Positions 27,241-36,427 are shown, counted from the stretch's first letter. The stretch: 64,000 bases of DNA from Anaerovibrio lipolyticus LB2005 (GCF_000621545.1 NZ_JHYA01000001.1:186001-250000); one strand, 5' to 3'. Translations and numbers: made by a program. The notes: generated by a model from the sequence alone, not told the origin.

Positions 27241-28631
27241 AGGGAAGCCGTCCCCTCCTTTTTCTTTCTGGCCAATGAAGCCAGTATTCCGAACAAACAA
27301 ATAATGGAGAAAATCTTAAATATAATTTGAATAGCTCCAAGGAGAGCATCATTATCTGCACCAGTCACAGACTGAACAGAATTAACATCCATAACAATGG
27401 TTACAATAGCCATGGAAAAGGCCTGACCAATAAGTCGCATGGTAGCCAACAAAGAGGATGCCGTTCCATAAAACTTTGGCTGGCACGCACCCAAAATTGC
27501 ATTATTGTTAGGTGATGAAAAGAGAGCAAAACCAATACCTATTATCATAAGAATCAGTCCTACCAATATCAGGGAGCTGTCCCTATGGAGCCATGATAGG
27601 GCAAAAAGGCCCACACTGTTAATCGCCATGCCCACAGAGGCCACTATCCCAGGATCAATTTTGTCAGATAGGGCCCCGGCCTTTGGGGACAGGGTAGCCA
27701 TCATAAAGAACTGCAAAAGGATGATACCTCCGGCCACAGTAGCACTAAGTCCACAGATAACCTGTAAATACATGGAAACCAAAAAGCTTATGGCAAAGGT
27801 TGCTGCATAATGGAGCATGGCCGCTAAATTGCTGCAAGTAAACACCCGATTTCCAATAAAAAGACTTACGTCAAGGATAGGATGTTGGCTTTGACGCTCC
27901 ACATAAATAAACAAGGCCAAAGCAGCCAGCCCGGCAATAAATAAATATATTCCCAAGGCATCAGTAATTTTTGAAAAGCCATACAGAATAAGGGGAATGG
28001 TAATCATATAACAAAGGCTTCCCTTGAAATCAAAGGGGGCTCCCCTATCACCATACCATTCTTCCTTTACCCTCAGCATAAAAATCAATCCCGAGGCTGC
28101 CACCGTTCCCGTCAGAAAAAAGAACCAACGCCATCCAAGATACTCACATATCAGCCCGCCTAGAGCCGGACCGCAGGTAAGGCCCACATACACAGAGGCT
28201 GTCTGATATCCCAGGATACGCCCCCGTTCCTTTTTATCAAACACCGAGGCCAATACAGCCATACCAGGACCGAAAACCATTGCCATAAGGCCACCCTGCA
28301 AAAAGCGAATATCCATCAAGAAGTCAACCGACGTGGCAAAGCCGGCAATAAGCAAAGTGACGGAAAACATGACTATACCAATTTTATATAGCCGCTTTCG
28401 CCCCAAAATGTCCGCTGCCTTCCCCAGGGGAAGATTAAAGATAGCGGAACCAAATAAATATGCTGCAGCGACCCAGCTAAGGTCTCCTGTCATAGCATCA
28501 AATTCACGTCCTATGGAAGGAAGGGCTACATTAATACCACTCCCCACCATGGATCCTATGAAAGATGTTATCATAACTGCATACAAAACATATTTCTGCA
28601 AGTTATCATCCCCTGAAAATCCTGTTGGCAT
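27237..28631 (-). CDS. MFS transporter, DHA2 (EmrB/QacA) drug exporter family
   Basis: This 464-residue transporter has the 14-helix DHA2 layout, with motif A LPLGKAADILGRKRLY (about residues 67-82), motif C-like GLTCGPALGGLICEYLGWRWFF and GSGINVALPSIGREF near the start. It likely exports a hydrophobic compound by proton antiport. The ATG at 28631 lacks a ribosome site, whereas AGGGG lies eight bases before a TTG at 28601, so the protein may start ten codons later. ACTAAATATT occurs twice upstream (28638-28647 and 28674-28683) and may be a regulator site. The EAL gene is coupled downstream. Confidence 0.9.
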   Translation of the reverse strand: MPTGFSGDDNLQKYVLYAVMITSFIGSMVGSGINVALPSIGREFDAMTGDLSWVAAAYLFGSAIFNLPLGKAADILGRKRLYKIGIVMFSVTLLIAGFATSVDFLMDIRFLQGGLMAMVFGPGMAVLASVFDKKERGRILGYQTASVYVGLTCGPALGGLICEYLGWRWFFFLTGTVAASGLIFMLRVKEEWYGDRGAPFDFKGSLCYMITIPLILYGFSKITDALGIYLFIAGLAALALFIYVERQSQHPILDVSLFIGNRVFTCSNLAAMLHYAATFAISFLVSMYLQVICGLSATVAGGIILLQFFMMATLSPKAGALSDKIDPGIVASVGMAINSVGLFALSWLHRDSSLILVGLILMIIGIGFALFSSPNNNAILGACQPKFYGTASSLLATMRLIGQAFSMAIVTIVMDVNSVQSVTGADNDALLGAIQIIFKIFSIICLFGILASLARKKKEGTASL

Positions 28632-28745
28632 AAGTTTACTAAATATTAGGTGAATACTCTATTGGAAACACTCACTAAATATTCATTAACAGAATTCGAC
28701 ATTAACCATTAATTTCCTTTAAAAATTAATATTTTCCCCAAGTAA

Positions 28746-28786
28746 AAAGGCCAGAACCCTAAAAATAAAGGGTTCCAGCCTTTTAA
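28746..28786. terminator. Terminator after alaS (bidirectional)
   Basis: AAAAGGC-CAGAACCCT and AGGGTTC-CAGCCTTTT form a long stem around AAAATAA, with A/T runs on both sides, 20 bases after the alaS stop codon. Confidence 0.85.
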
Positions 28787-28807
28787 TTTGTATATTAAAT
28801 CATTTTA

Positions 28808-31432
28808 TCAGCCAACTTGAGCGGTGAGAACCTCAACAGCCTTTTCAAGAGCTGCACTGAGATTTTCAGGCTTCTTGCCACCAGCCTGGGCCATATCTGG
28901 GCGACCACCACCGCCGCCACCAACAACAGCAGCAGCTTCCTTGATAATCTTACCAGAATGAGCGCCCTTGGCCACTGCATCCTTGGAGGCCTTAACCACA
29001 AGATTTACCTTGTCGCCGTTAACAGTACCGAGAACTACAACACCGTTGGAAATCTTGTCACAGGTCATATCTGCAATACTTCTCAGATCATCCATATCAG
29101 CAGCATTTACAGCAGCAGCGATTACACTAACCTCGCCAACAGTCTTAACCTGATCGGTGAGTGCAGCAGCATCTGCCTTTGCCTTTTCAGCATTAACTGC
29201 ATCCAACTGCTTCTGAAGCTCCTTGGCCTGGGCAGCCAGAGTCTCCACATGGGATACCAGCTCATCCTCACGGCACTTCAATGCAGCAGCAGCATCAGAT
29301 ACCTGCTTAGCCTTGGTGTTGGCATATTCCAGTGCTGCACGACCAGTGATGGCCTCAATACGGCGTACACCAGCTGCCACACCGGTTTCAGATACAATCT
29401 TAAAGAGACCAATCTGTCCAACATTCTTTACATGGGAACCACCGCAAAGCTCCATAGAAAAGCCAGGAACACTTACAACACGAACCACGTCACCGTACTT
29501 CTCGCCGAAGAGAGCCATAGCACCCTTTTCCACTGCAGCATCCTTGGACATTTCCTCAATAACCACATCAGTGCCCTTAAGGATTTCATTGTTTACCAGC
29601 TCCTCAACATCAGCTAACTGCTGAGCGCTTACTGGCTCAAAGTTAGTGAAGTCAAAGCGGAGACGGTCACCATTTACAGAGGAACCAGCCTGATTAATCT
29701 GGTCACCCACAACCTTCTTCAGAGCAGCCTGAAGAAGATGGGTTGCAGTATGGTTACGGGCGGAGGAAAGCTTTTCAACCTTGTCCAGCTTAATCTGAAC
29801 CTTGTCGCCAACCTTCAGCTGACCTTCCTCCACATAGGACTCATGGTAAATAGTGCCATCTGGCAGCTTCTTGGCATTTGTAGCCTTGATACGGCCCAAT
29901 TCACTAACGAACAGACCAGTGTCACCCACCTGGCCGCCACCCTCTGCGTAGAATGGGGTAACAGACAGAATAATGCCTGCTTCCTCACCATCCTGGAGGG
30001 AATCAACCAATACGCCATCCTTCCAGATAGCCACAACCTCTGCCTCAGTAGCCTTTTCGTCGTGCTTTAAGGAAGCAGTGTCAATATTCTTCAAATCAGG
30101 AACGGCAAAGCGCTGGTTCTCAGCACGGGCTGCACGGGCGCGGTCACGCTGCTCCTGCATCTCCTTGTCAAAGCCTTCCTTGTCAAAATCCAAACCATTT
30201 TCCTGAAGAATCTCCTCAGTAAGCTCCCAAGGGAAGCCAAAGGTATCATAGAGCTTGAAGCTCAGCTCACTATCAAGAACCTTCTTGCCGGCCTTCTTGG
30301 CCTCAGCCATATAGCCATCCAACAGCTCCAGGCCCTGCTCCAAGGTAGCGGAGAAACGGTCCTCCTCCAGGGAAATAACCTTCTTGATGTAGTCCTGCTT
30401 CTGAGCTAATGCCTCAAAATCGCTGGCACCATCATAAATCTTGCAAACTGCATCCACTGCACCCTCAAGGAACTTGTCCTTGATGCCCAGCATACGGCCA
30501 TGACGGATAGCGCGACGAAGGATACGGCGCAGTACATAACCACGACCCTCATTGGAAGGAAGAATACCATCCATAATCATGATACTCATGGAACGGGCAT
30601 GGTCAGCAATAACCTTCAAGGAAACATCCTTATCAGCATCAACACCATACTTCACACCGGATACCTTAGAAGCGTACTCGATAATAGGGAACAGCAAATC
30701 AGTCTCGAAGTTGCTTGGAACCCCCTGAATTACGGAAGCAATACGCTCCAGGCCCATACCAGTATCAATATTCTTGTTTTCCAGATCGTTGTACTTGCCA
30801 TCCTCAGTACGATCGAACTGAGTAAATACATTATTCCAGATTTCCAGATAACGGTCACAGTCACAACCTACTGCACAGTCAGGGCTGCCACAGCCGCGCT
30901 CCTCTCCCAAGTCGAAATAAATCTCAGTATCAGGGCCGCATGGACCAGGGCCGATTTCCCAGAAGTTATCCTCTAACGGAACGATATGAGATGGGTCAAA
31001 GCCAGGCTGAGCCTCCCAAATCTTGCGAGCCTCATCATCCTTTGGATAAATTGTAGCCCAAAGCTTGTCCTTTGGCATCTCCAAAACCTCGGTAAGGAAC
31101 TCCCATGCCCAAGGAATAGCTTCCTTCTTGAAATAATCGCCGAAGGAGAAGTTACCCAGCATCTCGAAGTAGGTCTGATGACGGGCAGTACGGCCTACAT
31201 TTTCAATATCACCAGTACGAACACAACGCTGGCTAGTGGTAATACGAGGGCGAGGTGGCTTTACCTTGCCTGTGAAATATGCTTTAAAAGGCGCCATGCC
31301 GGCACCAATCATTAACAAAGTAGGGTCATTTTCAGGAATCAGAGAAGCACTTGGCAAGCGCAAGTGGCCTTTCTTTTCAGCAAAGAAAGTAAGATAAGCT
31401 TCTCTAAGCTCATTACCTGTCATTTTCTTCAA
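28808..31432 (-). CDS. alaS: Alanine-tRNA ligase
   Basis: This 874-residue class II synthetase charges tRNA-Ala. It contains the N-terminal catalytic core (FFAEKKGHLRLPSASLIP; GDIENVGRTARHQTYFEMLGNFSFGDYFK), the editing domain with zinc ligands HTATHLL and CGGSHVKNVGQIGLF (about residues 560-670), and the glycine-rich C-Ala end (AAVVGGGGGGRPDMAQAGG). The TTG at 31432 is the better start: GGAGG lies nine bases upstream, against 18 for the ATG three codons later. No T-box was seen; it has a short ordinary leader. Confidence 0.96.
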   Translation of the reverse strand: MKKMTGNELREAYLTFFAEKKGHLRLPSASLIPENDPTLLMIGAGMAPFKAYFTGKVKPPRPRITTSQRCVRTGDIENVGRTARHQTYFEMLGNFSFGDYFKKEAIPWAWEFLTEVLEMPKDKLWATIYPKDDEARKIWEAQPGFDPSHIVPLEDNFWEIGPGPCGPDTEIYFDLGEERGCGSPDCAVGCDCDRYLEIWNNVFTQFDRTEDGKYNDLENKNIDTGMGLERIASVIQGVPSNFETDLLFPIIEYASKVSGVKYGVDADKDVSLKVIADHARSMSIMIMDGILPSNEGRGYVLRRILRRAIRHGRMLGIKDKFLEGAVDAVCKIYDGASDFEALAQKQDYIKKVISLEEDRFSATLEQGLELLDGYMAEAKKAGKKVLDSELSFKLYDTFGFPWELTEEILQENGLDFDKEGFDKEMQEQRDRARAARAENQRFAVPDLKNIDTASLKHDEKATEAEVVAIWKDGVLVDSLQDGEEAGIILSVTPFYAEGGGQVGDTGLFVSELGRIKATNAKKLPDGTIYHESYVEEGQLKVGDKVQIKLDKVEKLSSARNHTATHLLQAALKKVVGDQINQAGSSVNGDRLRFDFTNFEPVSAQQLADVEELVNNEILKGTDVVIEEMSKDAAVEKGAMALFGEKYGDVVRVVSVPGFSMELCGGSHVKNVGQIGLFKIVSETGVAAGVRRIEAITGRAALEYANTKAKQVSDAAAALKCREDELVSHVETLAAQAKELQKQLDAVNAEKAKADAAALTDQVKTVGEVSVIAAAVNAADMDDLRSIADMTCDKISNGVVVLGTVNGDKVNLVVKASKDAVAKGAHSGKIIKEAAAVVGGGGGGRPDMAQAGGKKPENLSAALEKAVEVLTAQVG

Positions 31433-31486
31433 AACAATCTACCTCCAAGAATATGTAAATTTATAAGTATTCACACTAACTTTAAG

Positions 31487-31511
31487 ATTATACCATATTT
31501 ATTGGCCAATA
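31487..31511 (-). promoter_or_regulatory. Extended -10 promoter of alaS with a 12-bp palindrome
   Basis: On the minus strand TATGGTATAAT gives an extended -10 (TATAAT at 31487-31492) without a good -35. The perfect palindrome TATTGGCCAATA (31500-31511) sits just upstream, where an activator or repressor could bind. Confidence 0.5.
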
Positions 31512-31523
31512 TGAAGATTTACA

Positions 31524-31560
31524 CAAAAATAACTGCCGTACAAAAAACCATACAGCAGTT
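31524..31560 (-). terminator. Terminator after hsdS
   Basis: AACTGC-GTA and TAC-GCAGTT, with one mismatch, form a stem around a 10-base loop, then TTATTTTT on the minus strand. Confidence 0.7.
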
Positions 31561-31575
31561 GTTTTCATAGAGTTG

Positions 31576-32589
31576 TTATTGATTCTGTAATTCTTCCTTC
31601 AAAAGATTTAATGTGCATTCCTCTGCTGGGTCATTGGTGCCCAGCTCCCCACGGAAGGCTCTGTCAAGAATGGATTTCTTTATAGTTTCAATAGAGGAAA
31701 GTACATTCTGGCAATTTGTAATAACGGTGTTCTCCTTGGCCAGCAGATTACGAATAATGGATGCGATTTCCTGCTGCTCCGAAAGTGTCGGAACACTCAC
31801 CTGCACATCCTGCATATTCTCACTCTGAGTACCTACACACTGTGATTGCTTCAACCAGTTCCCAAAGGACTCATGGATATCAGAAGAACCCAAAGGCTTG
31901 GTACACCAGCTATCTCTGCTGATGCCTTTAATCTTTCGCCAAAAAGAGGTTAATTTGCCAGTAACGCCTCCATTTATAATGGACTTTTTCCGGATCTCTG
32001 TCCCCCCAAGTACTTTTTCTATCAGTTCCTTGGCTCTATCCAGATCAGCACATGAGGACTCCAAAACAGAAACTATACGCTTTTGTTCCCCCAACGGTGG
32101 AAAAGGTATTGGCATATTCTGCAATACCTTGCCGGCAATCTGAGGGGTTGTTGACCCGGTGGCATTTTCATATAGATAATCCTTAAAATTGGAAAGCAGA
32201 TGTCTTGCGTACGATATATCAACACAATCGCTTCTAAAAGCTGCTACGCCACGTCCAAGGCAATACTCTTTATCAGCAATTACAGATTTGCCAATATTAT
32301 TTTTCATTGAGATAACCAAATCTCCGGACTGGGATACCTTGGTTGCTGTCTTGGTGTATTTTTTTACGGTGATTGAATTATCATCCAGCTCTGCCACACC
32401 GCTTATCACAGGAATAAATGTATCATCATCCGTGGCATCTTCACGCTTTGGATACTGTCCCAATATTATGCTGCCAACGCTTCCCAATCTTGCCCAACAC
32501 CAGTTTTCCGGTACTTTAAAAGGCTGTTCTTCCTCAGGAACCAGAGCATTTTGTATTTTTTCTTCTAGTGTAAGTTGCTTCTTTGCCAT
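31576..32589 (-). CDS. hsdS: Type I restriction-modification specificity subunit, shortened and orphan
   Basis: This 337-residue protein has the HsdS plan, but with one domain reduced. The first target-recognition domain is complete (about residues 20-170; PENWCWARLGSVGSIILGQ ... IPFPPLGEQKRIVSVLES), followed by the first conserved helix. The second recognition domain is only about 45 residues (DSWCTKPLGSSDIHESFGNW to SENMQDVQVSVPTLSEQQEI) instead of the usual 150 or so, and the second conserved helix is present. No hsdM or hsdR lies nearby. It may be a silent cassette, a half-site specificity subunit for a distant methylase, or a decaying remnant. It starts four bases after a small open frame and is coupled to it. 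Confidence 0.8.
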   Translation of the reverse strand: MAKKQLTLEEKIQNALVPEEEQPFKVPENWCWARLGSVGSIILGQYPKREDATDDDTFIPVISGVAELDDNSITVKKYTKTATKVSQSGDLVISMKNNIGKSVIADKEYCLGRGVAAFRSDCVDISYARHLLSNFKDYLYENATGSTTPQIAGKVLQNMPIPFPPLGEQKRIVSVLESSCADLDRAKELIEKVLGGTEIRKKSIINGGVTGKLTSFWRKIKGISRDSWCTKPLGSSDIHESFGNWLKQSQCVGTQSENMQDVQVSVPTLSEQQEIASIIRNLLAKENTVITNCQNVLSSIETIKKSILDRAFRGELGTNDPAEECTLNLLKEELQNQ

Positions 32590-32592
32590 TTC

Positions 32593-32811
32593 CTATTCTT
32601 TCTCCAGTGAGCTCAGGGTATTTACCACATTCTTCAACAAGGTTGCTGCTTCATCCAGCTGTTTTGCAGCCTCCTGAGCCGCCTCCAAAGGATCCGGCAA
32701 AATCTCAGGCTCTGCAGCAGGGGCATCCATCAAAGCCTCCCCCTCACAGTTGCTGTCGTTGGTGGCTATTCCTTCACCATCAAGAGTATTTAAGCTATTA
32801 TCGAGTTCCAC
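32593..32811 (-). CDS. Small acidic protein of unknown function upstream of hsdS
   Basis: This 72-residue frame starts with GTG, with GGAGG seven bases upstream, and ends two codons before the hsdS start. The protein is acidic and Ala/Glu/Leu-rich. The second half (about residues 40-72, PDPLEAAQEAAKQLDEAA...) is likely a single amphipathic helix or coiled coil. I do not recognise a family. It may be a helper of HsdS or the rest of a lost methylase gene. Confidence 0.55.
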   Translation of the reverse strand: MELDNSLNTLDGEGIATNDSNCEGEALMDAPAAEPEILPDPLEAAQEAAKQLDEAATLLKNVVNTLSSLEKE

Positions 32812-32910
32812 TACTATTCCTCCACGATGTTACCTTCTATAGTAAAAAGTATATTTTCAAAATACTATCTATATAATGATAATATATGGAGCCGAATTTG
32901 ACAAATAAAG

Positions 32911-34224
32911 TTAATGCTCAGCCAGAAAAGCACCCAAATACAGCGGTAAAGTTAAAACTTTTCCTTGTCTTCCCACCTGGGCATTTGCAAGTTTAACAGC
33001 ATTATCCACATGATATCTGTCTGGATTCGATAATATATGCTTCAGACTTTTGGCATTACCATTTTGTGCCTTTACCTCCACCAAGGTTGCTTTACCTTTA
33101 TATCTGATGACAAAATCTATTTCCAATCCGGATTTTTTATGAAAATAATAGAGCTTGCGCCCCATCTTACCAAAAAAATCTGCTACAAGATTTTCAAAGA
33201 TTGCCCCCTTATATCCAAGCAAATTTCCTTGGAGGATATCAGCCTGGGTACCATCCTCCAGCATACTGACAAACAGTCCTGTATCTGCCATATATACTTT
33301 AAAAATATTATCCTCTGCATTTCCGGAAAGTGGTAATTCCGGTACTGACAGATTATAACATCGATTTACTATACCAGCAGACTCAATCCAATCAAGGGCA
33401 TTCTCAAATTTTGCTGATGTACCTCTTTTTTCTACAACTGAATATTGAAATTTTTTGTTTTCCTTGGCTAATTGCTTGGGGATAGATAAAAATGCCTTAC
33501 GAATACGAATTTTATCATTATTAACAGCATATTTTACCATATCATCCCCATAGGAAGTTACAATATCCCGCTGCATGGCAAGTACACTTCCCATATTATG
33601 GTTATCAACAAAGTCCTGTACCACTGCAGGCATACCACCCACCACTGCATACTGTAACAACAACTCCTTCATCCGCTGATGAATAGCCTCAGGTACCTCT
33701 TTTTCATCATCTATACACTGCTTCAGCAATGCAATAATATTATCATTTATTCCATTTGCCCAAAGAAATTCTTCAAAATCCATAGGGGTCATATCCATAG
33801 TTGTTTCATATCCCACTGGAATGGACTTTGGTGTACCAAACCCTTTTACTCCAAGCAGTGAACCAGTGGCAATTACATCATAGCGGCCATCTAATTTAAA
33901 GAATTTTAAAGAAGTTCGCGCCTCCGGACACTCTTGTATTTCATCCAAAACAATAACAGTTTTGTTATTTTCAAACTTACAACCAGGGATATGGGCGGAC
34001 AAGAGGATTTTTATTTTATCTATCTCCAAACTCCCTTGGAAAATACTGCTTAAATTTGGATTTTCAAAAAAGTTTAGATAAATGACATTTTTATAATTTT
34101 CTTTGGCAAAATTCAATACTGACCATGTTTTTCCGCACTGGCGACATCCCTTTATTATCAATGGCAAATGATTAGGATTATCCTTCCATGCTTTAAGATT
34201 AGCATAAATTTTTCTTTTTAACAT
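32911..34224 (-). CDS. AAA_14/DUF4143 family ATPase
   Basis: This 437-residue protein has a variant P-loop (IIKGCRQCGKTWSVLNFA, about residues 23-40), a Walker B-like TVIVLDEIQECP (about 89-100) and a sensor ATGSLLGV, followed by the DUF4143 winged-helix and PD-(D/E)XK-like nuclease fold (LEIDFVIRYKGKATLVEVKAQNG, about 370-392, with the D...EVK pattern). The family is widespread, often in several copies and on mobile regions; its role is unknown. It has GGAGGTGGAGAGG before its ATG. No terminator is evident after it. Confidence 0.88.
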   Translation of the reverse strand: MLKRKIYANLKAWKDNPNHLPLIIKGCRQCGKTWSVLNFAKENYKNVIYLNFFENPNLSSIFQGSLEIDKIKILLSAHIPGCKFENNKTVIVLDEIQECPEARTSLKFFKLDGRYDVIATGSLLGVKGFGTPKSIPVGYETTMDMTPMDFEEFLWANGINDNIIALLKQCIDDEKEVPEAIHQRMKELLLQYAVVGGMPAVVQDFVDNHNMGSVLAMQRDIVTSYGDDMVKYAVNNDKIRIRKAFLSIPKQLAKENKKFQYSVVEKRGTSAKFENALDWIESAGIVNRCYNLSVPELPLSGNAEDNIFKVYMADTGLFVSMLEDGTQADILQGNLLGYKGAIFENLVADFFGKMGRKLYYFHKKSGLEIDFVIRYKGKATLVEVKAQNGNAKSLKHILSNPDRYHVDNAVKLANAQVGRQGKVLTLPLYLGAFLAEH

Positions 34225-34276
34225 TTCCTCTCCACCTCCAAAGCCTTGTTTTTCTACATTATAAAAAGCTGTAAGG

Positions 34277-34420
34277 TTTTTTTCAAGTGACTTTTATGTT
34301 GTTTTTAGTTTTTTTCAAGTGACTTTTATGTTGTTTTTAGTTTTTTCAAGTGACTTTTATGTTGTTTTTAGTTTTTTTCAAGTGACTTTTATGTTGTTTT
34401 TGGTTTTTAAAAAGGGACTT
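34277..34420. repeat. Tandem repeat of 31-32 bp, four copies plus a degenerate fifth
   Basis: The unit contains CAAGTGACTTTTATGTTG followed by TTTTTAGTTTTTTT. Copies start CAAGTGAC at 34284, 34316, 34347 and 34379, with only the T-run length changing. A fifth degenerate copy (GGGACTTTGTGGTGG) follows. It lies between the DUF4143 ATPase and a small open frame whose end reads through the repeats. Confidence 0.9.
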
Positions 34421-34540
34421 TGTGGTGGTCAAGCAATTCATCTCTACGGGTGATATCACAAAAAAGCTGTATTTCCCTTGATTAACATCCTCATTGCAAA
34501 CTGCCCGCTGAAATTTAGCCTTAAAAAATACGAACACCAT
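34346..34540 (-). CDS. Small basic open reading frame of unknown function
   Basis: This 64-codon frame begins MVFVFFKAKFQRAVCNED with GGGAGG seven bases upstream of its ATG, which argues for translation. Its Lys/Asn/Thr-rich C-terminal third (about residues 42-64) is encoded by the first units of the tandem repeat, so the original end was probably lost by repeat expansion. I recognise no family. It could be a remnant gene. Confidence 0.35.
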   Translation of the reverse strand: MVFVFFKAKFQRAVCNEDVNQGKYSFFVISPVEMNCLTTTKSLFKNQKQHKSHLKKTKNNIKVT

Positions 34541-34596
34541 ATTTATTCCTCCCATCTCTTTTCTGGGTTATTTATCCTTTCACTGTAGTATACCCA

Positions 34597-34629
34597 CAAA
34601 AAAACTGCCCGTATTAAACCGGCAGTTTA
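34597..34629 (-). terminator. Terminator-like hairpin, minus strand
   Basis: AAACTGCC and GGCAGTTT form an 8-bp stem around 11 bases, then TTTTTTT on the minus strand. No minus-strand gene lies directly upstream, so it may block antisense transcription from beneath thiN or be left from a lost gene. Confidence 0.6.
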
Positions 34630-34714
34630 ACCATTTGGCGATTGCCATATTTTTTTTGCTGTAGTAGGATGGTATTGGTGCAAAGCATTACACTTTAATA
34701 ATTTGAGGAGTATT

Positions 34715-35419
34715 ATGGTGTCAGAGATAAAAATTCCAAAACTAAATATAAAATATGACTGTGAGCTTCCTAATAAACAGCTAGTGCTGGTTGGTGGCGG
34801 CAGACAGCCTTCAAAAGCCTGGCTGCAGGAGGCGGTCAAGGGCAGAACCCTTTGGTGCATTGACCACGGGGTGGATATATGCCACGAGCTGGGCCTCGTG
34901 CCGGAGAGGTTACTTGGAGACTTTGACAGCTGTAATAATGCTAGCCTCCAATGGGCCAAAGGCCATGGCACCATCATCGAAGAATTTGATACCCACAAGG
35001 ATTTTACAGATACCCAGGCAGCACTAAGGCTGGCCAGGGAAAAGAATGCTTTCTGTATTCTCACTGGGGCTCTGGGGAAGCGTTTTGACCATACCTACAG
35101 CACTATTTTTTCCTTTGGCAACTCTCTAGTGAAGGGCTGTATCGCCGATGAAAGGGAAACTATATGCTTTATTCGGGATGGTGAGTCATTGACTATTACC
35201 CCACAGACATCCCCAAAAGCCATTTCACTGTTGCCCATCACGCCAAGGGTAGCAGGTGTTTCCACCAGAGGACTTCACTGGGAGCTTAATATGTCAGAGC
35301 TTACTCAAGTAAATCCTTACGCCATCAGCAATATAATCGCTGATGACGGTGATAGCAACAGCTTCACAATTTCTATAAACAACGGAACATTGGCAATATA
35401 TCTGTGCTGGGAGGAATAA
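34715..35419 (+). CDS. thiN: Thiamine pyrophosphokinase
   Basis: This protein of about 234 residues transfers diphosphate from ATP to thiamine. Catalytic motifs are LLGDFDSCNN (about residues 69-78) and THKDFTDTQAALRLA (about 95-109), and GALGKRFDHTYSTIF follows, as in the TPK catalytic domain; the C-terminal B1-binding domain is at 170-234. GAGGAG precedes both the ATG at 34715 and a GTG at 34718, so either may start the protein. It is monocistronic. Its product is the cofactor of the transketolase encoded at 10.3-12.1 kb. Confidence 0.9.
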   Translation: MVSEIKIPKLNIKYDCELPNKQLVLVGGGRQPSKAWLQEAVKGRTLWCIDHGVDICHELGLVPERLLGDFDSCNNASLQWAKGHGTIIEEFDTHKDFTDTQAALRLAREKNAFCILTGALGKRFDHTYSTIFSFGNSLVKGCIADERETICFIRDGESLTITPQTSPKAISLLPITPRVAGVSTRGLHWELNMSELTQVNPYAISNIIADDGDSNSFTISINNGTLAIYLCWEE

Positions 35420-35455
35420 CCTCCGAAAAATGTCTAAATTAATAACAGAAATAAA

Positions 35456-35516
35456 AAATCCCCCTATATAGGCTTTGGATACAGATGGGAACAGCCTATG
35501 TACGGGGAATTTTTAT
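35456..35516. terminator. Bidirectional terminator between thiN and the TrmH-like gene
   Basis: Two stacked stems (TCCCC/GGGGA, then TATAGGCT/AGCCTAT) with AAAAAT and ATTTTT flanks lie between converging genes. Confidence 0.8.
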
Positions 35517-35537
35517 TTAACTCTAAAGTGTATTGTA

Positions 35538-36368
35538 TCACAAAATGGAACGTTTACGGAAGGCCTCATATAAAAGAATTGCTGCAGCTGCGGAAACATT
35601 AAGTGATTCAGCCTTGCCAGTCATTGGAATATACACTTTTTGATCAGCTTCCTCCAGCATTTTTTGTGATACACCGTTGCCCTCGTTACCAAAAACAATG
35701 GCACATGGGCTTACATAATCGGCCAGATAATGGCGTACAGCAGTATCATCTACAGCTGTGGCAATGAGAGCCACCTCGTTATCCTGACACACATCCCTTA
35801 ATTCTTCAGGGGTAATTCCAGTCATTACAGGAATATTGAATAAAGAGCCCATGGAGGCCCGTACCACCTTGTCAGCAAAAATATCCGTGGTGCCTTCCAA
35901 ACACACTACGCCGGAACATCCAAGGGCATCAGCGGTACGAATAATATTGCCCGCATTCCCCGGATCCTGGACGCCATCAAGAACAGCAATAAGTGGTGCT
36001 GAGGCATCATCATTATTGGACTTAAGAATTTCCTGCCAAGTAAAAATACGGAAGCCCATTACTAAAAGCAGCCCCTGAGGAGTTACCGTATCAGCCGCCT
36101 TGTCGTAAAGCTGGTCACTCACCTGATATACGGGACATCCCTTTTCCTGGAGCTGCTCCACCACTGCCACAGCCCGTGGGTTTTCCATGGCAGAATCAGA
36201 TATAAGAGCAAATTCCATAGGCCAGTCAGACTGTGCAGCCATTTCCACCAGACGAACGCCCTCGGCTACAAAAAGATTTTCTGCTTTACGGTATTTATTT
36301 GTATGCAGCTTGGCTGCCAATTTTATCTTTGAATTGGTGAGACTTTCGATACGTTCAAGCTCAATCAT
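35538..36368 (-). CDS. TrmH/SpoU family RNA methyltransferase
   Basis: This 276-residue SPOUT enzyme has an N-terminal SpoU substrate-binding domain (NKYRKAENLFVAEGVRLVEMA) and the three C-terminal SPOUT motifs: DPGNAGNIIRTADALGCSGV, AIVFGNEGNGVS and IPMTGKAESLNVSAAAAILLYE, which make the trefoil knot. It methylates a 2'-O ribose of rRNA or tRNA using S-adenosylmethionine. The exact target cannot be told. It lies downstream of rplT but beyond a terminator at 36428-36459. Confidence 0.9.
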   Translation of the reverse strand: MIELERIESLTNSKIKLAAKLHTNKYRKAENLFVAEGVRLVEMAAQSDWPMEFALISDSAMENPRAVAVVEQLQEKGCPVYQVSDQLYDKAADTVTPQGLLLVMGFRIFTWQEILKSNNDDASAPLIAVLDGVQDPGNAGNIIRTADALGCSGVVCLEGTTDIFADKVVRASMGSLFNIPVMTGITPEELRDVCQDNEVALIATAVDDTAVRHYLADYVSPCAIVFGNEGNGVSQKMLEEADQKVYIPMTGKAESLNVSAAAAILLYEAFRKRSIL

Positions 36369-36427
36369 CAGATCAGCTCCTTTCCCTCATCTTTATATTA
36401 TATCACAAGGGGCTTTTTTTGCACCAA

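Noticed and set aside
34277-34420. CRISPR array
   Set aside because: The units are directly adjacent with no unique spacers, and no cas gene is in the window.
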